From Mollicutes bacterium (GTDB lineage: Bacteria > Bacillota_I > Bacilli_A > Izemoplasmatales > Izemoplasmataceae): DNA of 64,000 bases. The notes under the pieces are model-generated. The model was not told where the DNA came from and searched no databases. It was given only the letters and a program-made list of their open reading frames with translations. A program made the position numbers and the translations under genes. The number at the start of each line of letters is the position of its first letter. The stretch's first letter is position 1. The stretch is from the NCBI GenBank assembly GCA_003552925.1, contig PUOX01000025.1:1-64000 (forward strand). Direction: 5' to 3'. Positions 9,481 through 17,646 of this stretch are shown piece after piece.

Positions 9481-10347
9481 ATGAACGAAGGAAGAATTGT
9501 CAGGCTCCTTGGCGGGGTGTACACCGTCGAGGACGAACATGGAACCCGCGTGAACCGCAAAGCGCGTGGAAAGTTTAGACACGCCAAATTTTCGCCCAAA
9601 GTGGGCGATTGGGTCGACTATGACGACGATTTCATCACGGATGTGTATGAAAGGGAAAACGACCTTCATCGTCCGCCGATCGCCAATGTGGACCAGGCGG
9701 TGCTTGTGAATTCGGCCAAAGAACCGGATTTCAGCTTTTATCTGATGGATCGCTTTTTGGTGCTCATTGAGAGCGAAGAAATTACTCCGGTCATTGTCGT
9801 GAACAAAGTCGATTTGCTTTCAAAGGAAGAACTTTCGGACATCAAAAACAAGCTTTCGTATTACGAAACCTATTACGATGTCCACTACGTCAGCAAAGAC
9901 GACAAAGAAAGCGTAAAATCCCTCTCTGCGGTTTTCAAGGATCAAGTAAGCGTTTTGGCCGGCCAGACCGGCAGCGGTAAAAGCAGTATTCTAAACACCA
10001 TAGACCCAGCGCTATCGCTAAAGACCGGGGATGTCTCCAAAGCTTTGGGCCGGGGAAGGCACACGACAAGGCACGTCGAACTTTTGCGTGTAAGCGGCGG
10101 GCTTGTGGCCGATACGCCGGGTTTTTCCAAGCTGGATTTCAAAACCATTCCCGCCGAGATGCTCCACCATTTATACCCTGATTTCTTCCATCTGTCTCCA
10201 CAGTGTCAGTTTCGTGAATGCACCCACACGAACGAGCCCAAATGCGCCGTGAAACAAGCCGTCGAGGCTCGCGAGATTCCCAAGTTCCGCTACGACAACT
10301 ACAAACAAATCTATCAAGAGCTGACCTCGCAAGTCAAACGCTACTAG
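9481..10347 (+). CDS. rsgA: Ribosome small-subunit-dependent GTPase RsgA
   Basis: Circularly permuted GTPase that checks late 30S maturation. An N-terminal OB fold precedes the G domain, whose motifs appear in permuted order: G4 NKVDLL (~101), then G1 GQTGSGKSS (~161), then G3 DTPGFSKL. A C-terminal zinc-binding segment carries CQFRECTHTNEPKC. The 288-residue length is normal. It starts at ATG 9481 after GGAGTGTTTT, 9 nt behind the permease gene, and is followed by rpe and thiN as in Bacillus (yloQ-rpe-yloS), which anchors this end of the operon to the conserved order. Confidence 0.96.
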   Translation: MNEGRIVRLLGGVYTVEDEHGTRVNRKARGKFRHAKFSPKVGDWVDYDDDFITDVYERENDLHRPPIANVDQAVLVNSAKEPDFSFYLMDRFLVLIESEEITPVIVVNKVDLLSKEELSDIKNKLSYYETYYDVHYVSKDDKESVKSLSAVFKDQVSVLAGQTGSGKSSILNTIDPALSLKTGDVSKALGRGRHTTRHVELLRVSGGLVADTPGFSKLDFKTIPAEMLHHLYPDFFHLSPQCQFRECTHTNEPKCAVKQAVEAREIPKFRYDNYKQIYQELTSQVKRY

Positions 10348-10358
10348 GAGGAATGTTT

Positions 10359-10994
10359 ATGCGCGTCGCCCCTTCAATCCTTTCCGCCGACTTCGGCAAT
10401 CTTAAAGAGGAAATACTCACCGTGCAAGAGGCCGAATGGCTGCATATCGATGTGATGGACGGGCACTTCGTCCCCAACATCACCATCGGCCCCTTGGTGG
10501 TCAAGGCCTTGCGCCCTCATTCGAAGCAGGTCTTCGACACCCATCTGATGATCAGCGAACCTGAGAAGTATTTCGACCCCTTCATTGAAGCCGGAAGCGA
10601 CCAGATCACCTTCCATGTGGAAACCGTCGAGAATCCGGCTTCGGTTATTGACACGTTGCATGAAAAAGGCGTCAAAGCCGGTATTTCCATCAAACCCAAA
10701 ACCCCCGTGGCTGAGATTGGCCAGTTTTTGGAAAAACTGGACTTGGTGCTTGTGATGAGCGTCGAACCGGGCTTTGGCGGCCAGGCGTTCATGCCCGAAT
10801 CGCTGGAGAAGATTCAAACCCTCAAAAGAATCAAAGATGAAAAAGGGTATCACTTCGACATCGTCGTCGACGGCGGCATTAACGATGAAACGGCAAAGTT
10901 GTGCAAAAAGGCCGGCGCCGATGTGATGGTCGCGGGCAGCTTCATCTTTAAATCGGAGGACCGCAGCGCCCGCATCGACGAGGTGCGAGGATGA
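10359..10994 (+). CDS. rpe: Ribulose-phosphate 3-epimerase
   Basis: Interconverts D-ribulose 5-phosphate and D-xylulose 5-phosphate in the pentose phosphate pathway. The TIM-barrel signatures are APSILSADF at the N terminus, HIDVMDGHFVPN, the VMSVEPGFGGQ phosphate/metal loop and VDGGIN near the C terminus. It has 211 residues, usual for the family. ATG 10359 lies 7 nt after AGGAGG; an in-frame ATG at 10353 is only 1 nt from that site and so is unlikely. It overlaps thiN by 4 nt. Confidence 0.96.
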   Translation: MRVAPSILSADFGNLKEEILTVQEAEWLHIDVMDGHFVPNITIGPLVVKALRPHSKQVFDTHLMISEPEKYFDPFIEAGSDQITFHVETVENPASVIDTLHEKGVKAGISIKPKTPVAEIGQFLEKLDLVLVMSVEPGFGGQAFMPESLEKIQTLKRIKDEKGYHFDIVVDGGINDETAKLCKKAGADVMVAGSFIFKSEDRSARIDEVRG

Positions 10995-11596
10995 TTGTCA
11001 AAATCTTCATCAACCCCATCAACTACACTCTGAAACGATGGTATAAAAAAGAAGAGGACGAGTACTTGATCGGGGTCGACAAGGGCGCGTACCACGCCCT
11101 TAAAAACGGTCTTGACCTAGACCTTGTCCTAGGCGATTTCGACAGCGTCAGCGAAGAAGAATACGCCTACATCAAAAAACACGCGAAACAACTCGAAACG
11201 TTCAAGGAACGCAAAGACTATACCGATTCCGATTTGGCTTTGCAAGAAGCGCTGAAAAAGGATCCCGAAAAAATCGTGGTCTATGGTGGTGTGGGCCGTC
11301 GCCTCGATCATACCTATGGCAACATCCTGTTTTTGAAGCGGGGTCCGATTGAGTTCGTGACCGACCATCAGTGGATGAAGGTGTTCAAACCCGGCGTACA
11401 CCATATCGACAATCCCTTCGATTACGTTTCGTTTTTTGCTCTTGAAACGGTCAAAAACCTCACGCTCAAAGGCTTCAGTTTCGAGCTTGAAGGCTACTAT
11501 CTAACTCCAGACGACCCGCTTTGCATCTCCAATCAAGGAAGCGGCGCCGTTTCCTTTGACGAGGGGTTGTTGTTGGCGATTGCGGCCGACGACTAA
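10991..11596 (+). CDS. thiN: Thiamine pyrophosphokinase
   Basis: Transfers pyrophosphate from ATP to thiamine, giving thiamine diphosphate. The family motifs GDFDSVSEEE (~50-60) and the KDYTDSDLAL block (~76-86) are present, as is the late GSGAVSF-type substrate segment. 201 residues. It overlaps rpe by 4 nt (ATGA) and is the last gene of the rlmN-to-thiN operon. The hairpin just downstream has its T-run on the other strand, so a clear intrinsic terminator for this operon is not obvious; the second hairpin at 11660 may serve. Confidence 0.93.
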   Translation: MIVKIFINPINYTLKRWYKKEEDEYLIGVDKGAYHALKNGLDLDLVLGDFDSVSEEEYAYIKKHAKQLETFKERKDYTDSDLALQEALKKDPEKIVVYGGVGRRLDHTYGNILFLKRGPIEFVTDHQWMKVFKPGVHHIDNPFDYVSFFALETVKNLTLKGFSFELEGYYLTPDDPLCISNQGSGAVSFDEGLLLAIAADD

Positions 11597-11625
11597 AAAA
11601 AAACACCGCGATCGACTCGCGGTGT
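11595..11625 (-). terminator. Intrinsic terminator for rpmB
   Basis: A 9-bp stem (ACACCGCGA / TCGCGGTGT) with a 5-nt loop. On the minus strand it is followed by nine T residues. On the plus strand no T-run follows, so it serves rpmB rather than thiN. Confidence 0.8.
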
Positions 11626-11659
11626 CAAAAAAGAGGGGGATTTGGTTTTATTCCATAAT

Positions 11660-11683
11660 AAAAGCCGATGGTTCTCGGCTTTT
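11660..11683. terminator. Hairpin between thiN and rpmB, possibly bidirectional
   Basis: A perfect 9-bp stem (AAAAGCCGA / TCGGCTTTT) with a 6-nt loop. It ends in short T-runs in both directions, directly after the rpmB stop. It could end thiN transcription, but the T-tract is only four bases. Confidence 0.5.
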
Positions 11684-11695
11684 AAAAGCAAATGT

Positions 11696-11884
11696 TTAGA
11701 CGCGTTTGAGGTTGTTTTTCTTGAGTGCTCGGGCTGAAACGTAAACAGTTTTCTTTTCGCCGTTTTCTTCGATACGGACCTTTTGCAGGTTCGCTTTTTG
11801 TTTCCGTTTTGTGGCGTTAAGGGCAAAGGAACGACGGTTTCCGACCAAGTTCTTTTTGCCGGTAACGTAGCAGGATTTTGCCAT
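11696..11884 (-). CDS. rpmB: 50S ribosomal protein L28
   Basis: Small basic ribosomal protein of 62 residues, starting [12 protein letters not shown] and keeping the [14 protein letters not shown] core and the NLQKVRI strand of the L28 family. Only one cysteine is present, so it is a zinc-free form. The start at 11884 is preceded on the minus strand by GGAGGCTAACC; a longer in-frame extension to 11938 has no ribosome binding site and lacks homology. It is transcribed away from fakA; in Bacillus rpmB also sits beside fakA, but with yloU between them, and no yloU is present here. Confidence 0.95.
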   Translation of the reverse strand: MAKSCYVTGKKNLVGNRRSFALNATKRKQKANLQKVRIEENGEKKTVYVSARALKKNNLKRV

Positions 11885-12020
11885 GGTTAGCCTCCATTCA
11901 TGAAGTCTTTTTCGATGATCGATGTCTTTTAACTTCAAACCTTATATATTTTATCATAATGAACAAAAAAAGCAAGTTTTTTTTGAAAAATCTTTCTTCT
12001 TGCACCATATGCTTAATATG

Positions 12021-12049
12021 TTGCATTTTAAGGTGCCCTATGATAGAAT
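12021..12049 (+). promoter_or_regulatory. Promoter of fakA
   Basis: TTGCAT (12021-12026), a 17-nt spacer, then TAGAAT (12044-12049). The predicted RNA start lies near 12056, giving a ~75-nt leader before the fakA ATG. Confidence 0.7.
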
Positions 12050-12057
12050 AAAATAGC

Positions 12058-12080
12058 CTTTGATATTATGATAATCAAAG
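12058..12080. promoter_or_regulatory. Operator-like inverted repeat in the fakA leader
   Basis: CTTTGAT and ATCAAAG are perfect 7-bp inverted arms separated by 9 AT-rich bases. They lie at about +2 to +25 relative to the predicted fakA RNA start, where a bound repressor would block transcription. No regulator for it is encoded nearby. Confidence 0.45.
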
Positions 12081-12130
12081 CATTTTTAATACCAAAACAA
12101 CGACAAAAATCATGCATTGGAGGATACGAT

Positions 12131-13807
12131 ATGAGTCCGATGGAAATAGACGGAAACACACTGAAACTCATTATCACAAACGGAAGCCTTAAATTGAAAA
12201 AGCATTCACAAGAGATAAATGATCTAAACGTATTTCCGGTTCCCGATGGAGACACCGGAAGCAATATGCAATCGACGATGATGTCGGGCGTTACCGCCAT
12301 CAAAACATTGGAAGACGAACCTGTTGAAAAAGTCGGGAAAGCTCTTTCCAGAGGTTTGTTAATGGGCGCGCGAGGCAATTCGGGCGTTATTTTGTCGCAG
12401 CTTTTTAGCGGATTTGCCAAAGCGTTTCAGGCGTTGACGGTCGCAAACGCCGTGCAATTCATCGAAGGATTGCTCCAAGGCGTCAAACAAGCATACAACG
12501 CCGTCATAAACCCTGTGGAAGGCACCATCTTGACTGTGGCCCGCGAGGCTGCGGAAAAAGCGAAAGAAGAAGCCGATGCAAAATCGGATGTTCTTGACAT
12601 CTTGAAAGTGTATTTGGAGGAAGCCCAAAAGTCGTTGGAGCGCACCCCGGACTTGCTGCCGGTCTTGAAAGAATCCGGCGTGGTCGACAGTGGCGGCGCA
12701 GGCCTTGTCTTGATCGTCGAAGGCATGATCGAAGCCTTAGAGGGCGAGGTTTACGACTTAGAAAAAGAGACCCGTAAAAAAGAGAAGGCCGCAAAGCCGA
12801 AATATGATAAAGAAGACACGGAATTCGGCTACTGCACGGAAATCATCATCCAGCTGAATCCGGAAAAGAGTTTCAACAAAGAAAAGCTCACCAAGCAGTT
12901 GAGCCGTTTGGGAGACTCCATCGTGGTGGTCGACGACGATGAGATTTGCAAGGTGCATGTGCATACGGAAAAACCCGGCGACGCCTTGAACATCGCCCAG
13001 TCGTATGGCGAGTTCGCCAACTTGAAAATCGAAAACATGTCCATGCAGCACACGGAAACGCTGCTGCATTCGCCCGAAAGCGAAGGCGAACACGATTGCG
13101 GGCATGACCACAGCCACCAAACGTCAAACTTTGTTTCTTCGACGCCAAAAAAATACGGCATCATCACGGTTGTAAGCGGCGCCGGACTCAAAGCCACCTT
13201 TGAAGAGATGGGCGTCGATTACATCATTGATGGCGGCCAGACCATGAATCCTTCCACGCAGGATTTCATTGAAGCCATCGAAAAAGTCAACGCCGACAAC
13301 ATCTTGATCATCCCCAACAACAAAAACGTCATGATGAGCGCCGAACACGCCGCGCAAGCCGCGCCTGACGAAAACGTCATCGTTTTGCCTGCCAAAACGA
13401 TTCCGCAAGGCTACGCTTCGCTCACCATGTTCGACTCCAATCAATCGCTTGAAGACACGGTCGAAGAAATGAAAGAGCTAATCGACCACGTCAAGACGGG
13501 CGAAATCACCTATGCGGTGCGGGATACGCAAGTGAACGGCATGTCCATCAAAAAAGACGACTACATCGGCCTTGCCGAAGGCGACATCGTCGCCACCCAC
13601 AAGGATCGTTTTGAAACCGCCAAGGCTTTACTTGAAAAAATCATCGACGATGAAAGCGAAATCGTCACCATCATGTTCGGCACATCGGTTGACCGCAAAG
13701 AAGCCGACAAGCTCGCCGATTTCATCAACGAAACCTTCAGCGAAGTCGAAGTCGACATAATCTCGGGAAAACAGGATATATATGCATATTTGTTTGCGGT
13801 AGAATAA
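12131..13807 (+). CDS. fakA: Fatty acid kinase catalytic subunit FakA (DhaL/DegV-like)
   Basis: Phosphorylates FakB-bound fatty acids to acyl-phosphate, feeding PlsX/PlsY in the uptake of exogenous fatty acids. An N-terminal DhaL kinase domain shows NVFPVPDGDTGSNM (~32-45) and GARGNSGVILSQ (~79-90); DSGGAGL is near 200, and a C-terminal FakA domain follows. 558 residues, family-normal. ATG 12131 follows GGAGGATACGAT; longer in-frame starts have no such site. A His/Asp/Glu-rich patch near residue 325 (EGEHDCGHDHSHQ) sits in the linker. The usual upstream yloU (Asp23) is absent. plsX lies two genes downstream, fitting the pathway. Confidence 0.95.
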   Translation: MSPMEIDGNTLKLIITNGSLKLKKHSQEINDLNVFPVPDGDTGSNMQSTMMSGVTAIKTLEDEPVEKVGKALSRGLLMGARGNSGVILSQLFSGFAKAFQALTVANAVQFIEGLLQGVKQAYNAVINPVEGTILTVAREAAEKAKEEADAKSDVLDILKVYLEEAQKSLERTPDLLPVLKESGVVDSGGAGLVLIVEGMIEALEGEVYDLEKETRKKEKAAKPKYDKEDTEFGYCTEIIIQLNPEKSFNKEKLTKQLSRLGDSIVVVDDDEICKVHVHTEKPGDALNIAQSYGEFANLKIENMSMQHTETLLHSPESEGEHDCGHDHSHQTSNFVSSTPKKYGIITVVSGAGLKATFEEMGVDYIIDGGQTMNPSTQDFIEAIEKVNADNILIIPNNKNVMMSAEHAAQAAPDENVIVLPAKTIPQGYASLTMFDSNQSLEDTVEEMKELIDHVKTGEITYAVRDTQVNGMSIKKDDYIGLAEGDIVATHKDRFETAKALLEKIIDDESEIVTIMFGTSVDRKEADKLADFINETFSEVEVDIISGKQDIYAYLFAVE

Positions 13808-13822
13808 ACAAGCATTCCAACG

Positions 13823-13853
13823 AAGACCGGAGCTCGTCTCTGGTCTTTTTTTT
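13823..13853 (+). terminator. Intrinsic terminator after fakA
   Basis: A 10-bp stem (AAGACCGGAG / CTCTGGTCTT, one G-U pair) with a 5-nt loop, continuing into eight or more T residues. Confidence 0.85.
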
Positions 13854-13861
13854 GCCCTACG

Positions 13862-13870
13862 TGTTATAAT
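13862..13870 (+). promoter_or_regulatory. Extended -10 promoter of recG
   Basis: TGTTATAAT (TGnTATAAT form), 16 nt before the recG ATG. No good -35 is visible because the fakA terminator occupies that position. Confidence 0.5.
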
Positions 13871-13886
13871 CGAAGTGGTGATGGAC

Positions 13887-15887
13887 ATGAAGCTTTCTGC
13901 CCTTAAAGGGATTGGTCAAAAACGCGAACAATTGCTCAATGAACAAGGCCTGCACACGCCTTTTGATTTGACGTTGCGTTTTCCCGTGCGTTATGTCCAC
14001 CGGCGCCTTGTGCAGCCTAGCGAAATACAAGACAGCGGCGTTTTTTATGTTGAAGCCGAAGTGGCCACAGAACCCAAAGTGTATTTCATCCGTAAAAACC
14101 TCACCCGCCTGTCGTTTAAGGCTTTAGCGGGCGGCAAGTCGTATTCGGTGTCTGTTTTCAACCAGCACTATTTGCGTCGCGTCCTTTTCAAAGGCGTGCG
14201 AGTGGTTCTTTATGGAAAATTCGAGGCCGCGAAAAGCGCCATAACCGCGCAAAAAGTCTTTTTGCGCGAGAAGTTTGAAGAAGGCATTCTGCCCGTATAC
14301 AATGTCGAGGGCGTCTCCGATACACAGTTTTCCGACTTCGTCCAAGAGGCTCTCGCTCAAACCGGCGACGTTTCTGAGCTCGTCCCGGAAGACTTGCGCA
14401 AAAAACGCAACCTCATTGACAAACAGTCTCTCCGCCAAAAAGCCCACCGCCCGAACGATGAAACGGATTTGCAGGCGGTGAAGCGGCGTTTGAAATACGA
14501 AGAGCTGCTTATCTATCAGCTCAAAAGCCAGTTGGTCAAACGGATGCATCAGGATGCGCACGGCTCAAAAAAAACGGTCGACAAAGAAACGCTGCAAAAA
14601 TTCATCGAGTCTTTGCCGTTTTCACTTTCTTCCTCCCAAGAAAAGGCCGTTGCCGAAATCGTCTCCGACATCGAAAGCGACAAAGCCATGCAAAGGATGC
14701 TGCAAGGGGACACCGGAAGCGGGAAAACCGTCGTAGCTCTCATTGCGGCCATAGCCGCTTTGAGCGCCAAGAAGCAGGTGGTGTTCATGGCGCCGACGGA
14801 GATTTTGGCACGCCAACATCAAAAAACACTCAATGATTACTTGAGCTCTACACCTTTTGAGGCGAAGCTGTTCATTCAATCGATGGACTCATCGGACAAA
14901 AAAGCATTAGAAAAGAACTTGAGAACGGGAAAGGTGAAATTTGTTGTGGGCACGCACATTCTCTTTAGCGAACGCATCCGCTACCGTGACCTCGGGTTGG
15001 TGATCACCGACGAACAGCACCGCTTCGGTGTTGAACAGCGACAACAACTCAAAAACAAGGGCGAAAAGGCCGATGTGCTCTATTTGAGCGCCACGCCGAT
15101 TCCAAGGACCCTCGCCATGACGCTTTTTGGGGATATGGACGTGACCACCATCGATTCGCCACACGGGCAATCCCGCGTGACCACCGCCGTCGCTTCCTTC
15201 GAAAAAGAATCCGAAGTTTTGAGATTGCTGAAAGAGGCCGTCGAACGCGACGAACAAGCCTATCTCGTCGCGCCACGTATCGAAGAAAGCGAAGCGCTTC
15301 ATAGCGTGAAAAGCCTTTACAAAAAATACGCGAAACGTTTCCCCGGACGCATCGCTTTACTGCATGGAAAGCAAAGCGTCGAAGAGAAGGAAGAAACGCT
15401 TGAAGCCTTCTATCAAGGCGAATGTTCCATACTGGTCGCCACAAGTGTCGTCGAGGTTGGCGTGCATGTGGAAAACGCGACACTCATGGTGGTTTACCAC
15501 GCTGAACGGTTCGGCTATGCGCAGTTGCATCAGCTTCGAGGCCGCATCGGCCGCAACGGCCGTGAGGGGCGCTGTCTATTGCTTTATGAGGGCGACCATG
15601 AAATCCGCAAACGTCTTGAGGTTATGAAAGAGACCAACGACGGATTCGATTTGAGCGAATACGATTTGGCCCATCGCGGGTTTGGCGATTTGATCGGCAC
15701 GCTTCAAAGCGGGGAAGCCCCGCTTCAGTATGTCGATTTGCGCGAAGACATGGATTTGCTGAAGACCGCACGCGAGGACGCTCAAGCGCTCATTGACCGC
15801 CGCGGGAAAACTACGGACTCCACCGTCATTTCCCTGTTTGAAAGCGTGGAAAACGCGTTGGTCAAAGACAAAACGTTTTCACAATGA
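13887..15887 (+). CDS. recG: ATP-dependent DNA helicase RecG
   Basis: Remodels stalled forks and branched DNA. An N-terminal wedge/OB domain (~1-200) is followed by a superfamily 2 helicase core with GDTGSGKTV (Walker A, ~277), DEQHRFG (motif II), LSATPIPRTLAM (motif III) and the late QLRGRIGRNG motif VI. 666 residues from ATG 13887, normal for the family. GGTGAT just upstream matches the ribosome binding sites used elsewhere in the window; in-frame GTG codons at 13875 and 13878 and an ATG at 13881 are alternatives. In Bacillus fapR sits between recG and plsX; it is absent here. Confidence 0.96.
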   Translation: MKLSALKGIGQKREQLLNEQGLHTPFDLTLRFPVRYVHRRLVQPSEIQDSGVFYVEAEVATEPKVYFIRKNLTRLSFKALAGGKSYSVSVFNQHYLRRVLFKGVRVVLYGKFEAAKSAITAQKVFLREKFEEGILPVYNVEGVSDTQFSDFVQEALAQTGDVSELVPEDLRKKRNLIDKQSLRQKAHRPNDETDLQAVKRRLKYEELLIYQLKSQLVKRMHQDAHGSKKTVDKETLQKFIESLPFSLSSSQEKAVAEIVSDIESDKAMQRMLQGDTGSGKTVVALIAAIAALSAKKQVVFMAPTEILARQHQKTLNDYLSSTPFEAKLFIQSMDSSDKKALEKNLRTGKVKFVVGTHILFSERIRYRDLGLVITDEQHRFGVEQRQQLKNKGEKADVLYLSATPIPRTLAMTLFGDMDVTTIDSPHGQSRVTTAVASFEKESEVLRLLKEAVERDEQAYLVAPRIEESEALHSVKSLYKKYAKRFPGRIALLHGKQSVEEKEETLEAFYQGECSILVATSVVEVGVHVENATLMVVYHAERFGYAQLHQLRGRIGRNGREGRCLLLYEGDHEIRKRLEVMKETNDGFDLSEYDLAHRGFGDLIGTLQSGEAPLQYVDLREDMDLLKTAREDAQALIDRRGKTTDSTVISLFESVENALVKDKTFSQ

Positions 15888-15915
15888 TTTTCCATTCTTT
15901 GAGGAATTGTTTCTA

Positions 15916-15924
15916 TGCTATAAT
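15916..15924 (+). promoter_or_regulatory. Extended -10 promoter of the plsX operon
   Basis: TGCTATAAT, ending 32 nt before the plsX ATG. The -35 region is poor, consistent with an extended -10 promoter. Confidence 0.6.
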
Positions 15925-15956
15925 GGAATGTGCCAACTAGATGAAGAGGTGAAAGT

Positions 15957-16952
15957 ATGATTAAAATCGCAGTCGACGCTATGGGCGGCGATTACGCGCC
16001 GAAAGAACAAGTTGAAGGCGCTATGCTTGCCGTGGAAAAGATATCGGACATTGAAATTACGCTTTATGGCGATAAGGACAAAATCGCTCCCTACCTTCAA
16101 GACCATCCCCGTATCAAGATTGTTGAAAGCCAAGGCGTCATCGACATGGGGGAAAAAGACCCCATTCGCGCCATCCGCAGCAACCGTAAAAGTTCCATGG
16201 CCATGAGCCTATCGAGCGTGCGCAAAGAAGAAAACGACGCCATCGTCACCAGCGGGGCAACCCAAGCGCTTATTGCCGGCGCCCATATTCTCGTAGGCCG
16301 CATGAAAAACATGAAACGCACGGCCATCGCCCCGGTCATTCCCACCGTCAAAAGAAACATGATCCTTTTGGACACCGGCGGCAACATGGAAATTCGCCCC
16401 GAATACATGGTACAACAAGCGCATTTCGCAACCGTCTACGCCAAAGAGGTTTTAAACATCGAAGACCCCAGTGTCGGACTCATCAATGTCGGCACTGAAG
16501 AAGGCAAAGGACGCGACCTTGAAAACGAAGTGGAAAAGCTGTTCGGCGAAAACGACCACATTCGTTTCTACGGAAACGTTGAACCCAAAGACGTCTTGAA
16601 CCCACCGGCCGACATCCTAATCAGTGACGGCTTCACCGCGAACATCGTCATGAAGACCATTGAAGGAACGGCCAAAGGCATGGGAATGATGCTCAAAGAA
16701 GAGCTCTCCAAAGGCGTTTTGGGAAAACTGGGATTGCTTCTTTCGTATCGAAACTTGAAACGTTTCAAAAAACGCATGGACCCCGCCGAAATCGGCGGCG
16801 CGATGATTTATGGTTTGCGCGGCGTCGTCATCAAAGCGCAAGGCTCCTCGAAAAAACTCGGGTTTTATAACGCCATCCGTCAAGCGGCACATGTCGTACG
16901 TCAAGACGTCATCGGAAAAGTGTCCGCCGTGATTGAGAAAGAGGAGGCATAG
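15957..16952 (+). CDS. plsX: Phosphate acyltransferase PlsX
   Basis: Interconverts acyl-ACP and acyl-phosphate, the first step of the PlsX/PlsY phosphatidic acid route; it also accepts acyl groups from FakA. Signature segments are IAVDAMGGDYAP at the N terminus, DMGEKDPIRAIR and SGATQALIAGA. 331 residues, full length, starting at ATG 15957 behind GAGGTGA. The next gene, rnc, starts 1 nt later. The fabD-fabG-acpP genes that separate plsX and rnc in Bacillus are not here, so the acyl carrier and synthesis genes must lie elsewhere or be missing. Confidence 0.97.
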   Translation: MIKIAVDAMGGDYAPKEQVEGAMLAVEKISDIEITLYGDKDKIAPYLQDHPRIKIVESQGVIDMGEKDPIRAIRSNRKSSMAMSLSSVRKEENDAIVTSGATQALIAGAHILVGRMKNMKRTAIAPVIPTVKRNMILLDTGGNMEIRPEYMVQQAHFATVYAKEVLNIEDPSVGLINVGTEEGKGRDLENEVEKLFGENDHIRFYGNVEPKDVLNPPADILISDGFTANIVMKTIEGTAKGMGMMLKEELSKGVLGKLGLLLSYRNLKRFKKRMDPAEIGGAMIYGLRGVVIKAQGSSKKLGFYNAIRQAAHVVRQDVIGKVSAVIEKEEA

Positions 16953-16953
16953 C

Positions 16954-17634
16954 GTGAAAGGGTTGGAAGAATTTTTTGGACTCAAGTTCAACAACAAACA
17001 GTTGCTCAGGACCGCTTTGACGCATTCTTCTTACGCCAACGAGCATAAAACCGAGTCGAACGAACGCTTGGAGTTTGTCGGCGATGCGGTGTTGGATGTG
17101 ATCATGGCCCGCTATTTGTACGAAAAAGACAACCACTATAACGAAGGGGACTTGACCAAAAGAAGGGCCCGTTATGTTTGCGAGGCCGCTTTGGTCGAGT
17201 TCGCCAAGGCTTGCGACCTCGGCAAGTATGTTTTGCTCGGGCACGGTGAAGAAAAAAGCGGCGGCAGGGAACGGCATGCCTTGCTTGCCGACGCCTTTGA
17301 AGCTTTCGTTGGCGCCGTCTTTTTGGATAAAGGGCTTGAAGAAGTCTACAAAGTGGCCGACAAGGTCGTCTTCCCTTTTATCGAAGAAGAAGAGAAAAGC
17401 AGTTTTATCGACTTCAAATCGCATTTGCAAGAGCTCGTTCAATCCGACAAACGCCAACTTGACTACCGCATCGTTTCCGAAGAGGGGCCTTCGCACAACA
17501 AAGTCTTCACCATCAGGGTGTACATGGATGAGATACTCATGGGCGAAGGCAGCGGACGCACCAAAAAAGAAGCCGAACAGCATGCGGCCGAAGTCGCATT
17601 GAAGAAACTTGCGAAAAAAAGCATGAAGTTTTAA
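16954..17634 (+). CDS. rnc: Ribonuclease III
   Basis: Double-strand-specific endonuclease for rRNA precursor and mRNA processing. The RNase III signature NERLEFVGDAVLD (~32-44) and the second catalytic block LLADAFEAFVGAVFLD (~108) are present, followed by a C-terminal dsRNA-binding domain starting at DFKSHLQELVQ. 226 residues from GTG 16954, placed 6 nt after GAGGAGG; an upstream in-frame TTG at 16933 lies within plsX and has no binding site. It is followed after 12 nt by dnaD, not by smc-ftsY as in Bacillus. Confidence 0.97.
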   Translation: MKGLEEFFGLKFNNKQLLRTALTHSSYANEHKTESNERLEFVGDAVLDVIMARYLYEKDNHYNEGDLTKRRARYVCEAALVEFAKACDLGKYVLLGHGEEKSGGRERHALLADAFEAFVGAVFLDKGLEEVYKVADKVVFPFIEEEEKSSFIDFKSHLQELVQSDKRQLDYRIVSEEGPSHNKVFTIRVYMDEILMGEGSGRTKKEAEQHAAEVALKKLAKKSMKF

Positions 17635-17646
17635 GGAGGGAAACCT

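Noticed and set aside
10353..10355. Upstream ATG for rpe.
   Set aside because: Only 1 nt from AGGAGG; the ATG at 10359 has correct spacing and starts the conserved N terminus.
12058..12080. FabT box in the fakA leader.
   Set aside because: The half-sites are similar, but the known box has no 9-nt spacer; kept only as an unnamed palindrome.
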